The translations under genes and the position numbers were made by a program. 64,000 bases of DNA from CBDBZX01 sp965213645 (GTDB lineage Bacteria > Deinococcota > Deinococci > Deinococcales > Trueperaceae). Of this stretch, positions 43,127-52,349 are shown piece after piece. The notes under the pieces were generated by a model. That model had not been told where the DNA came from, did not search any database, and was given only the letters and a program-made list of their open reading frames with translations. Position 1 is the stretch's first letter. Every line of letters begins with the position of its first letter. The DNA is taken from assembly GCA_965213645.1 (NCBI GenBank), contig CBDBZX010000002.1, forward strand, positions 1,302,001 to 1,366,000. Reading direction: 5' to 3'.

Positions 43127-43972
43127 CTAACGAGGTTGTCTAAGCCCCTCTTGCACAGTGTCCATCATCACCTCAATAGGCGCACCTTTTCCTGTCCACG
43201 TTCGAAACGCCTCCGCACCCTGATAGACGAGCATCGGCACGCCGTTTTGAGTTTTCAAGCCTCCGCCCTCGGCGTCGCGCAGCAGGCGCGTTTTTTCGGG
43301 GCGATAGATGAGGTCACAGACTAAACCTTGATGGGGGAGAAGTCCGGGCGGCAACGGAGAGAGGTCAGGATTTGTACCCTCGTGCGCTAAGCCTACCGAG
43401 GTCGTATTCACTAAGAGGTCAGCGCCGCGCACGGCAGTGTCTAAACCCCTGAAATCTACGGCTTCAATATCCCCGTAAGTACTGAACTCGAGCCCCAACC
43501 CTTCTGCTTTCTCCTGCGTCCGGTTAAATATCTGCAAGCGCTTCACCCCTGCGCTGAGGAGCGCATAGGCGACTGCCCTTCCCGCGCCACCCGCCCCTAA
43601 AAGCACAACGCGCTGACCTCTCGGCTCTACATCAGCATCTTCGAGTAGCGCCCTGAGAAACCCTGTCGCGTCGGTATTGTCACCGATTAAGCGACCCTCT
43701 CGGTTGATAACGGTGTTCACCGCACCGATCGCCCTAGCCGTTTCCGTCAGTTTGTCCATAAAAGGTAGAACGGTGAGTTTATGAGGCACGGTGACGTTCG
43801 CGCCGTAGACCTCTTCTTCACGCAACCTCTCCATCACTTCGGGGAGTTCGTCAGAGGTCACGTTTAGGGCTTCGTAACGCGCGTCTAAACCGAGTTCGGC
43901 AAACGCGGCGTTGTGCATCGTGGGGCTGAGTGAGTGTCCGGCGGGATGGGCTAAGAGGTACGCTCGCTTCAT
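43127..43972 (-). CDS. aroE: Shikimate dehydrogenase
   Basis: This 281-residue NADPH-dependent enzyme reduces 3-dehydroshikimate in aromatic amino acid synthesis. It has the substrate Ser pair in AGHSLSPTMHNAAFAELGL, the catalytic Lys in VTVPHKLTVLPFMD, Asp in GDNTDATGFLRAL, the NADP loop LLGAGGAGRAVAYAL and adenosine-phosphate contacts IFNRTQEKA. It overlaps the threonine aldolase stop by 4 bases, in the same direction. Confidence 0.96.
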   Translation of the reverse strand: MKRAYLLAHPAGHSLSPTMHNAAFAELGLDARYEALNVTSDELPEVMERLREEEVYGANVTVPHKLTVLPFMDKLTETARAIGAVNTVINREGRLIGDNTDATGFLRALLEDADVEPRGQRVVLLGAGGAGRAVAYALLSAGVKRLQIFNRTQEKAEGLGLEFSTYGDIEAVDFRGLDTAVRGADLLVNTTSVGLAHEGTNPDLSPLPPGLLPHQGLVCDLIYRPEKTRLLRDAEGGGLKTQNGVPMLVYQGAEAFRTWTGKGAPIEVMMDTVQEGLRQPR

Positions 43973-44997
43973 GCGGGAACAGTTTGCTGTGAAACGACCT
44001 CTTGAATGACGTTGACCGCTTTCGTTACATCCTCATCCGTGATGTGATAGTGCGTAACCAAGCGAATCGTCTGCGGCCCTAAAGCGTTACATAAAACGCT
44101 CTGTTCTACCATCTTCTCCGTCACGGACGCCGCATCAGACACGTGAAAGTAAATCATGTTGGTCTGCACAGTCGATAAGTCCAGCGTAATTTCAGGGAGT
44201 TGAGCCAGTACCTCAGCTAGACCTCTCGCTCGAGCATGGTCCTCACCAAGCCGCCCCAACATCTCCTCCACGGCGACGATACCCGCCGCCGCCAACACGC
44301 CCGCCTGCCGCATCCCGCCGCCCAACATCTTGCGGTAGCGGTGCGCCTCTTTGATGAAGTCTTGTGAGCCCAAGAGCACCGTCCCGACGGGCGCGGCGAG
44401 CCCTTTGCTCAAGCAGAGCGACACGGAGTCAAAAGGAGCGCAGAGGTCCGCTAGGCTTACTTTCAGTGCGGCAGCCGCGTTCGCCGCCCTCGCGCCGTCT
44501 AGGTGAAGCGGCAGACTTTCCTCTTTCGCGAGTTGCGCGATTTCGTGACAGCGCTCGAGAGGTACAACCGTCCCGCCCGCTTTGTTGTGCGTGTTTTCCA
44601 AGACGATCATGCCCGTCGGCGCTTGGTGGATGCTGCGGTGAATAGCGTTGCGGATGTCTTCGACTTCAGGGATGCCCAAAGGTGCAGGGACGAGGCGCGG
44701 TAGTGCGCCGCTGATAACCGCCATCGAGCCGAGTTCGTACTCGTAGACGTGTGCACCCTCGGGCGCGATGACCTCTTGCCCACGCTTCGTGTGCACCGCG
44801 ATGGCGATTTGGTTGCTCATCGTGCCCGAAGGCATCAAAAGTCCCGCTTCAAAGCCGGTTTGCTCGGCGAGCATCTCTTGTAAACGGTTGACGGTAGGGT
44901 CTTGGCCGTACACGTCGTCGCCGACTTGGGCGTCCATCATCGCTTGGCGCATCTTGGGTGTAGGTTGGGTGACGGTGTCGGAGCGTAAATCAATCAT
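43969..44997 (-). CDS. ltaE: Low-specificity L-threonine aldolase
   Basis: This 342-residue fold-type I PLP enzyme splits threonine/allothreonine to glycine and acetaldehyde. It starts MIDLRSDTVTQPTPKMRQAM, then VGDDVYGQDPTVNRLQE, the PLP stacking region LMPSGTMSNQIAI, LHLDGARAANAAAAL and the PLP lysine in VSLCLSKGLAAPVGTVLLG. It supplies glycine alongside glyA (57.6 kb). It is coupled to aroE. Confidence 0.95.
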   Translation of the reverse strand: MIDLRSDTVTQPTPKMRQAMMDAQVGDDVYGQDPTVNRLQEMLAEQTGFEAGLLMPSGTMSNQIAIAVHTKRGQEVIAPEGAHVYEYELGSMAVISGALPRLVPAPLGIPEVEDIRNAIHRSIHQAPTGMIVLENTHNKAGGTVVPLERCHEIAQLAKEESLPLHLDGARAANAAAALKVSLADLCAPFDSVSLCLSKGLAAPVGTVLLGSQDFIKEAHRYRKMLGGGMRQAGVLAAAGIVAVEEMLGRLGEDHARARGLAEVLAQLPEITLDLSTVQTNMIYFHVSDAASVTEKMVEQSVLCNALGPQTIRLVTHYHITDEDVTKAVNVIQEVVSQQTVPA

Positions 44998-45030
44998 GAG
45001 CCATTCTACAGGCTCACGGTTTTGGGGCTG

Positions 45031-45571
45031 TTAGACACGCTCGAGCTTCAAATGCGGTCCCTCTGGCAGTTCCACTCGGATGAGGTCATTTGGCTTGACT
45101 ACGCCGCCAGCAAGCACGACGCTCATAACCCCTGCTTTGCGAATTAGATTGCCCTCTTCATCACGGTCAAGCACCGCTTTCATCAAGCCTGGTTGAAAAG
45201 CGTCGAGTTGCGCACACGGGTTGCGGAGGCCGGTTAGTTCCAACACGACCTCTTCACTGACATAAAGCCGCGTACCTCTTGGCGAATTGAGCAAATCAAC
45301 TCCTCTCGTCGTGATGTTTTCGCCCATATCACCCGCCGAAATATTGAAGCCCGAAGCGTTCAATTCATCATGAAGCTCCGCGTGGATAAGGTGCACCTGT
45401 CGCAAATTAGGCTGCGTTGGGTCAGTGGCGACTCTCGAGCGATGCTTGACCGTTTCGCCCATGTGGGCGTCGCCCTCGACGCCCATACCGCTTAGCAACC
45501 GAATGCTTTCTTTGTTTGACTTGCTAAACTCATGCGTTTTTCTGCGACTTACAGCGACGACTAGGGCGCTC
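45031..45571 (-). pseudogene. MOSC-domain protein, separated from its start by an IS4-family element
   Basis: The body reads ALVVAVSRRKTHEFSKSNKE, SIRLLSGMGVEGDAHMGETV, VDLLNSPRGTRLYVSEEVVL and TGLRNPCAQLDAFQPGLMKA, a MOSC domain with the conserved Cys that handles sulfur in molybdenum-cofactor sulfurases. Its first codons ATG-AGC-GCC and the ribosome region lie on the far side of the IS (46707 downward), 12 bases after the NUDIX stop. Rejoining gives MSALVVAVSRRKTHEF. Reading through the IS end supplies an in-frame ATG at 45684, so a fusion of about 217 residues could still be made. Confidence 0.85.
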
Positions 45572-46618
45572 CTAAGTACACGACAAAAGCCTGAAAGCGC
45601 TGTGTAGGAGCTTAGGGTCAAGGGAGAGGTTGGTGATCGCTCTGCGGATAAAGTCAAGCCCGAGCCGGAAGACAGACCTTTCACGTCTACCGTGCGGCTT
45701 GATGCGAATAGGCTTGAGTCGGTGTTGCCAGTGACCGACTTTAAGCGCCCAGAGAAAGGCGAGACTAACCACAGCGACCAGGGCGCTGAGGCGCTCGGTG
45801 TCCTTGAGGTGGGTATCTTCGAGGTTGAAGCCGCTCGACTTGAGGGCTTTGAAAAGAGACTCTATCTGCCACCTGTGGGCGTAAGCGCTCAAGGCTTTTC
45901 TAGGATTGCGGTTGGTCACAATGATGACGAGTTGCTGGTCACAGCTCCTAGTTGCAGCAACGGCAAGCTCACACCCACAAATCTTGTAGCGGTGGTGGAG
46001 GCTTCGCGTTTGCAAGGGTTCAAGCTGCCGAAAAAAGGCTGCGAGTTGAAACCAGTTGTCAGCTAGGCTGTTTTCTCGGATGCGAATGGCAAAGGGAATG
46101 TTTTGGTCTATCAGGAACCCAAACCAGTCTTGACCAATGAACTCCCTATCTGCAAGTAAGACCTCTATGCGCTCAGGTTTGATGACCTCCAAAACCTGTT
46201 CGAGCAACTCAGTGCGCTCCAGTGTGTTCGAGTTGCCCTGTTTAGTCAGAAGAACGAACGCGAGGGGGATAGCGATACCTTCATCGACTAGAGCAATCAT
46301 CAAAATATTGATGTTGAATACGCCAAACTTCCAGTTCGTTCTATCGACGCATAAGGTGTAACGCTGCTTGTCGAGAAGTTTGACTATGAAGCGCGTGAAG
46401 TGTGTCTCGTCAAGCTCCAGCTCAGCAAAGAACCGCTGCGCCCGTCTATACACAGAAGCCTCACATGCCCAGCTTTGCATAGTGCTGACCACGCGCTTGA
46501 GATTGACCGTCCTCGCCTCGACAATACCCAGCATCAACATGCTCAGAAACGTGAGCCTCGACTTGTGCAAGTTGACACCTACTTCTTTCAACGCTTCGAC
46601 TAATCCAGTATGCTTCAT
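45572..46618 (-). CDS. IS4-family transposase
   Basis: This 348-residue DDE transposase is apparently intact. The catalytic residues are Asp in YTLCVDRTNWKFG, Asp in EVLLADREFIGQDWF, and Glu in YAHRWQIESLFKALKSSGFN, the Y-(2)-R-(3)-E-(6)-K signature of IS4. An N-terminal helical region begins MKHTGLVEALKEVGVNLHKS. It is transcribed in the same direction as the disrupted MOSC gene. Confidence 0.95.
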   Translation of the reverse strand: MKHTGLVEALKEVGVNLHKSRLTFLSMLMLGIVEARTVNLKRVVSTMQSWACEASVYRRAQRFFAELELDETHFTRFIVKLLDKQRYTLCVDRTNWKFGVFNINILMIALVDEGIAIPLAFVLLTKQGNSNTLERTELLEQVLEVIKPERIEVLLADREFIGQDWFGFLIDQNIPFAIRIRENSLADNWFQLAAFFRQLEPLQTRSLHHRYKICGCELAVAATRSCDQQLVIIVTNRNPRKALSAYAHRWQIESLFKALKSSGFNLEDTHLKDTERLSALVAVVSLAFLWALKVGHWQHRLKPIRIKPHGRRERSVFRLGLDFIRRAITNLSLDPKLLHSAFRLLSCT

Positions 46619-46696
46619 TTGAGTTCTCCTTCGTTTAGCTACGCACTAAACATTCTTCAGGGAGAACTCCTTTTTGTAAAATTGTCGTGTACTAAG
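45572..46696 (-). mobile_element. IS4-family insertion sequence, intact
   Basis: The element is 1125 bp. Its ends are CTAAGTACACGACA at the left and, inverted, CTTAGTACACGACA at the right. It is flanked by a 9-base duplication with one mismatch: AGGGCGCTC (45563-45571) and ATGGCGCTC (46697-46705). The transposase stop codon TAG is formed by the terminal bases of the left end. It is inserted in the MOSC gene after codon 3. Confidence 0.85.
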
Positions 46697-46718
46697 ATGG
46701 CGCTCATAAACCTTCTCT

Positions 46719-47192
46719 CTAAAAAATCGTTTCATCGCCTTGCTGCACCGCGAAAAGTTCTTTCGGATAACGGCTCAAAATTGGCGACTCAGGAAACTCT
46801 TCCGGCAACATATAGCGAAGCTCCAGGGTCTCCCCGTCCAAGCCGCCTAGCTCGCCGCCCGTTACTCTGCACAAAAAGACGATGGAGATAATCTCTAACT
46901 TGTCCCCATTCGGATAGGTATGCCGAAACCCTTTTCCACCGAATACACCCGCGACTTTCTCAGGCACGACGTGAAGACCCGTCTCTTCGTAGGCTTCGCG
47001 CACAACTGCTTCTGCTGGCGTCTCGCCGGGGTCAATTGCGCCCGCAGGCAAGCTCCACGTGCCGTCATCGCTCCTTTTTTGCAAGAGGACACGCCCTTCA
47101 TCGTCACGAATGATGGCAGATACTCCAGGATTGAGCAGCATCTCATGTCCGATGGCGGCGCGTATCCCTTTAAGGTAGTCAGAAATGGGCAC
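46719..47192 (-). CDS. NUDIX hydrolase
   Basis: This 157-residue hydrolase has the NUDIX box GETPAEAVVREAYEETGLHV, preceded by VSAIIRDDEGRVLLQKRSDD and GTWSLPAGAIDPG. The layout resembles ADP-ribose or nucleoside-diphosphate pyrophosphatases of general housecleaning type. It starts 8 bases after the epimerase stop, and its stop is 12 bases before the original MOSC start, so epimerase, NUDIX and MOSC formed one operon before the IS insertion. Confidence 0.92.
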   Translation of the reverse strand: MPISDYLKGIRAAIGHEMLLNPGVSAIIRDDEGRVLLQKRSDDGTWSLPAGAIDPGETPAEAVVREAYEETGLHVVPEKVAGVFGGKGFRHTYPNGDKLEIISIVFLCRVTGGELGGLDGETLELRYMLPEEFPESPILSRYPKELFAVQQGDETIF

Positions 47193-47199
47193 GTGCTAG

Positions 47200-48162
47200 T
47201 TACGCGCCGACTAAAGATTCTTGTTCGCTCACATACCACGCCCAAAAGCGCTCCACGCCCTCTTGTACGGAGACGGTGGGGTTGAAGCCTAAGAGGTCTT
47301 TTGCTTTGGTGATGTCGGCGTAGGTTGCGAGCATGTAAGCGGCAGGTCTCGGTTGCGGCTCGAGGTTGGCTTTTTTACCCGCGACGCGCTCCATCGTCTC
47401 GATGAATTCAGCGAGCGAAAGCGGCTCGCCGCGCCCTAAGTTGAGAATTTCGAAGCCGAGCGGCTTATCGAGCGCGGCGATGACGCCTCTCGCCGTGTCC
47501 TCAACAAAGGTCCAATCGCGGCGAATATCGCCCTCGTGTAGCGGGATTTTTCTCCCCTTATAGATGCTCTCCGCCAAGAGGTAGGGCATCATGTCGGGGC
47601 GTCCGTTCGGACCGTAAACTGTAAAGAAGCGCACCGCCGTGAAGTTGAAGTCGTACAAGCGGTTGTAGGTGTAGCCGAGCAGTTCAGAGGCGCGTTTTGC
47701 GGCTGCATAAGGCTGAGGGGGTCGGACACAAGGGTCTGTTTCGATAAAAGGAAGCTGATCCGTGTCGCCATAAACAGACGACGTTGAAGCCATCACGAAG
47801 TTACCGACTTCGCTCTCTCTCGCCGCGTCCATAAGGTGCTGTGTACCGTTGAAGTCAACCTCAACGTAAAGCGCAGGGTTCATCGCGGAGCTGTGAACAC
47901 CTGCCATCGCTGCAATGTGAGCAACAACGTCAAAGTTCTCGGCGCGAAAAAGGTCGAGCACCGCTTCGCGGTTGCGGATGTCGCCTTCGACCATCTTGAA
48001 GTTCTCGTACTGACCTAGCCGTTTTGCGTTCGCTCGCTTTTTCGCGGGGTCGTAGTAGTCGTTGAAGTTGTCCAAACCGACGACGGTGTCGCCGCGCTCA
48101 AGTAGCATCTGCGCGGTATAACTGCCGATAAAGCCGGCTGCGCCTGTGACGAGAATGTTCAT
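47200..48162 (-). CDS. NAD-dependent sugar epimerase, UDP-glucuronate 4-epimerase-like
   Basis: This is a short-chain extended-family epimerase of about 320 residues. The Rossmann start is MNILVTGAAGFIGSYTAQML, the nucleotide specificity loop is GLDNFNDYYDPAKKRANAKR (typical of UDP-glucuronate 4-epimerases), the catalytic Tyr-Lys is in PQPYAAAKRASELLG, and VRFFTVYGPNGRPDMMPYLL binds the sugar. The ATG at 48162 has AGGAGCG upstream. It probably makes UDP-galacturonate or a related sugar for surface polysaccharides. Confidence 0.88.
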   Translation of the reverse strand: MNILVTGAAGFIGSYTAQMLLERGDTVVGLDNFNDYYDPAKKRANAKRLGQYENFKMVEGDIRNREAVLDLFRAENFDVVAHIAAMAGVHSSAMNPALYVEVDFNGTQHLMDAARESEVGNFVMASTSSVYGDTDQLPFIETDPCVRPPQPYAAAKRASELLGYTYNRLYDFNFTAVRFFTVYGPNGRPDMMPYLLAESIYKGRKIPLHEGDIRRDWTFVEDTARGVIAALDKPLGFEILNLGRGEPLSLAEFIETMERVAGKKANLEPQPRPAAYMLATYADITKAKDLLGFNPTVSVQEGVERFWAWYVSEQESLVGA

Positions 48163-48269
48163 CCGGGTCGCTCCTAATCTCAAAATCGCGTTGCTTAAAA
48201 ACTCACTTAGCCTCGAGCTTACCCGAAATCCACATGAAGCGATATAAGCAATGTAGCTTTTTCAACCTC

Positions 48270-49598
<1,329 letters not shown>

Positions 49599-49732
49599 CT
49601 TTACCGCTTTCAGTTTCCGTACTCGAGCCGTTTGTCTAGTTGTCACGACTACCCGTAACTTTCAAAAGTTACCGTATCTCAATATAGCAAGAGAAAAGTA
49701 AAGAGGTAAATGCGAGCTAGACATAAAGCAAA

Positions 49733-49764
49733 TCCCCCTCGAGTCGCTTCTTACTCAGGGGGGA
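49733..49764 (-). terminator. Hairpin downstream of the brp/blh gene
   Basis: TCCCCCTCGAGT pairs with ACTCAGGGGGGA (one mismatch) around CGCTTCTT, and the minus strand continues TTTGCTTT. It is probably a weak terminator for the Brp/Blh transcript. The remaining 49600-49896 bases hold no gene. Confidence 0.45.
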
Positions 49765-49896
49765 ATCGCTTGGGGTAAATTGCCGTTCAGCTCGCGCTGA
49801 TAAAAACAGTATCCACCTTTTGTCATGAAAGAGGATGACGTTAAGGTGAAACTCATGAGAGATGATACTATGCGTTCTGAACGGATAAGTTTACTT

Positions 49897-50997
49897 CTAA
49901 TGAGTTTTGGATGATAGGGGGCTCGAGCCCTCTTTCGCTACCTTCGGCACGCTCTTAGGCACACGGTCCATCATCGCTACGACAACGAGGTGTGGTTTGG
50001 TCAAGGCGCTAATCAAGATGAGGTAGAGCGCGACGAAGCCCTCTAAAGAGGTGATTCTCGGCGCGTTGAAAAAGTAGAAGCCCGTGAGCAAACAGAGCGC
50101 CGCGAAGGTAATCGGTAAGAGGTCTACGGTGAGCCGTTTGACCGGGTGCCAGTCGCCCGCAGCCACTTGCTCAGCGTCTTGTGGACGCAGAATCAGCAGC
50201 CGCCCCAGGTGCCTGAGTGAGTGCCAGAAAACGAAGTAGATGCCCACCGACATGTAAGCGGGTACGAGCGTGAAGAGGAGCACGAGGAGAAGGACTTCGA
50301 AGCCGTCCAGCATGAGCAGTTTGGTATTGGGTGCGGCGCGTACGGCGTTCACCGCGTAAAGGGTTAAACCCACGGCGAGCAGCGTGAGGAGTGGTACGAC
50401 GAGCCAGGGTGAGGAGAGGTTGATAGCGGTTTCCGAGAGCCCAAGCCCCATCGCGGCGTGCCGGTACAAGCTCTCGGCTGTTTCGGGAAAGGCTAAAACG
50501 GGCAACAGGATAGGCAAGCTGCCGCGCACCAAGAGCGTCACCCACGCGCCCCAGCGCGTCGGGCGCTCACGCCCTAAGAAAATCTCCAAAAAGCGCTGGT
50601 CGCCCTGCCCCCAGTGCCACACCGTCGCCGCCAAAAAGCCGACAAAGGCGACGAGCGGCCTCCACAGCCACAGCCCTAAATAGAGCGCGGCGATACTCAC
50701 ATAGGCGAACAGATAGAGCGTCACGCCGAGCGGCCTGCGCCCCCAAGTGAGGCCGAGCCGCGCCGGAATGAGGTGGTCCAACGCGCCGTGGGGCAGCCCT
50801 AAAAGGACGATGCCTAAAAGAAGCGGGTAGAGCGCCAACGTCTCTGTAAGGGCGGGCAGGGTGAGTTGAAACCCCAAGGTTAAAAGGACCACAGCGTAAG
50901 GCACGAAAGTCAGAAAAGGAACGAGCCGCGCCTCCGCCGCACCGTGAGTTTCCTGGTGGGTCTCTCGCTGCGTTACCTTAGGGCCGAATCTAAGCAT
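49897..50997 (-). CDS. blh: Brp/Blh-type beta-carotene 15,15'-dioxygenase
   Basis: This 366-residue membrane protein (about eight helices) of the Brp/Blh family cuts beta-carotene into two retinals. The conserved His-rich motifs are present: LLGLPHGALDHLIPARLGL, ATVWHWGQGDQRFLEIFLG and YFVFWHSLRHLGRLLIL, whose His residues hold the iron. Retinal production usually accompanies a microbial rhodopsin, but no rhodopsin gene lies in the window. The start has TACACT seven bases before the ATG. It stands alone, divergent from the small gene at 51.4 kb. Confidence 0.88.
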   Translation of the reverse strand: MLRFGPKVTQRETHQETHGAAEARLVPFLTFVPYAVVLLTLGFQLTLPALTETLALYPLLLGIVLLGLPHGALDHLIPARLGLTWGRRPLGVTLYLFAYVSIAALYLGLWLWRPLVAFVGFLAATVWHWGQGDQRFLEIFLGRERPTRWGAWVTLLVRGSLPILLPVLAFPETAESLYRHAAMGLGLSETAINLSSPWLVVPLLTLLAVGLTLYAVNAVRAAPNTKLLMLDGFEVLLLVLLFTLVPAYMSVGIYFVFWHSLRHLGRLLILRPQDAEQVAAGDWHPVKRLTVDLLPITFAALCLLTGFYFFNAPRITSLEGFVALYLILISALTKPHLVVVAMMDRVPKSVPKVAKEGSSPLSSKTH

Positions 50998-51364
50998 TCA
51001 TACAAGTGTATAGCTCAGCGCCGACGCCTAAACGTTTACTCTCTCACAGTCTGACGGTACCCTGGCAAATACGCACCTCTTGAAGGCAGTATGTTTGTGA
51101 AGGAGAACCAGTGTACATGTACTGTTTTTCATTCGCTCTCCGGATTGTGAAAAACTCCCTAAATATCATCACTCAAGCGTTTGTGGCGTTTTGGACATTT
51201 ACGCTTCACACTGGGTTTAAGTACAGATGTATCTATAGCCGCACAGTGTTTTCGTGCTTCACTAGGGTCAGAGGCGGGTACAGTGCTAGAGAGGTTTTAG
51301 CACGTACCGAACCGACGAAACGAACGACTACAGGGGACGACTACAGAGATAGCCAGAGGACATA

Positions 51365-51682
51365 ATGTGTAGAGGAGTACAACAGTTCAGCGAATTAGCA
51401 GGGGCGTTTGAGTCCGTGGCCGAGGCGACGGAGCACCTGCTCGGGGAGTACGCGCTTTTTGTGCTCGAGCATGAAGAGGTCGTCACCTTTTTGCAGGACT
51501 ACCTCCGCACGCTCAGATATAACTTCGACCTCGCTCTCTACAGTTTTGACGCTGAGCAAGCACAAAAACTTTTAGAGGACCTTCAGGTGCTTTTCGGCGA
51601 GGCGCAGCTCGAGGTCAACCGGAACGTAGTTCCCTCATTCGAGCAGGTGAGTAGCGCAACCCTCAGCAGAACAAACGTTTAA
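51365..51682 (+). CDS. Hypothetical protein, helical
   Basis: This 105-residue acidic protein is predicted mostly helical (FSELAGAFESVAEATEHLLG, FNFD-type segment YNFDLALYSFDAEQAQKLLE). AGAGGA lies upstream of the ATG. No family was recognised; codon use resembles the neighbours. A 365-base divergent promoter region separates it from brp/blh. Confidence 0.5.
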   Translation: MCRGVQQFSELAGAFESVAEATEHLLGEYALFVLEHEEVVTFLQDYLRTLRYNFDLALYSFDAEQAQKLLEDLQVLFGEAQLEVNRNVVPSFEQVSSATLSRTNV

Positions 51683-51696
51683 GCGCTACTTCCTAC

Positions 51697-52215
51697 TCAG
51701 CCGGTCCTGACATAGACAAAGCGGCTCAGCAGCGCGCCCAGCAAAAGGCTCGGCAACGCGATGTAGATAAGCAGCGGGTCAGCGCTCACTTCAGGCCGAA
51801 AAAACTTCACCAGCTCGACGCCGCCCGCGAGCAGTCCCCCCGTCGCGAGCGCAATCGCAAACGCTTGCGGCACGCGCTGACGAAACAGCCAAGAGGTCAA
51901 AAAGTAGCCGAAGGTTAAGTAGAACATCCCGTGAATCACCTGTGAAAACGTGTCCATCTCCTGCTCGGGTAAAACCGCTTGCAGGGCGATAATGACTACC
52001 GTCATCAGTACATAAATACCCGCCCAACGCTGCTGCCGCGTCGCTTTTTCACTACGCTGCTCGGGCGATTCGCGCTTGACCTTTTTTTCTGCGGGCTTCT
52101 GCGCGGGTTTTGCGCTCTGCTGCCTCGAGGCTCGCCGCGAACCTCGGCGCTTATCGCGCTCCTTCTCACGTTTCTTGTCGGACTTTTCAGTAGCTCGGCG
52201 GAGTTGCCTGTTCAT
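51697..52215 (-). CDS. Hypothetical membrane protein with basic N-terminal tail
   Basis: The 172-residue protein has a highly charged N-terminal segment of about 60 residues (KKREKERDKRRGSRRASRQQ), then three to four helices (GIYVLMTVVIIALQAVL, GMFYLTFGYFLTSWLF, AFAIALATGGLLAGGVEL, LLIYIALPSLLLGALLS). The basic tail may contact nucleic acid or the membrane surface. No family was recognised. Confidence 0.6.
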   Translation of the reverse strand: MNRQLRRATEKSDKKREKERDKRRGSRRASRQQSAKPAQKPAEKKVKRESPEQRSEKATRQQRWAGIYVLMTVVIIALQAVLPEQEMDTFSQVIHGMFYLTFGYFLTSWLFRQRVPQAFAIALATGGLLAGGVELVKFFRPEVSADPLLIYIALPSLLLGALLSRFVYVRTG

Positions 52216-52274
52216 AGGTTTACCTTAACAGGTTCAGGGAGATAGAGCCGTTTGCTGATAAGCGATGAGTTGAA

Positions 52275-52327
52275 AGCAACGAGCAATGAATAAAAATCTT
52301 TAGACTCGTTGCTCATTGCTCGTTGCT
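52275..52327. repeat. AGCAACGAGCAATGA palindromic repeat, copy 2
   Basis: AGCAACGAGCAATGA (52275-52289) and its perfect inverse TCATTGCTCGTTGCT (52313-52327), a 15 bp stem between two minus-strand genes. Related copies are at 19504 and 58891. Confidence 0.7.
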
Positions 52328-52349
52328 CACTTCCATCAAGTGACCGACC

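Noticed and set aside
45031..45684. The 217-residue fused frame taken as the natural MOSC protein
   Set aside because: Its first 38 residues derive from the IS end; the true start codons with the target duplication lie at 46707, beyond the IS.
51111..51365. An 84-codon frame with a GTG start, a ribosome-like GGAG and a TAATG overlap with the next gene
   Set aside because: Composition is rich in Phe, Cys and Thr and poor in the codons used by neighbours, with no recognisable fold; more likely the divergent promoter region.
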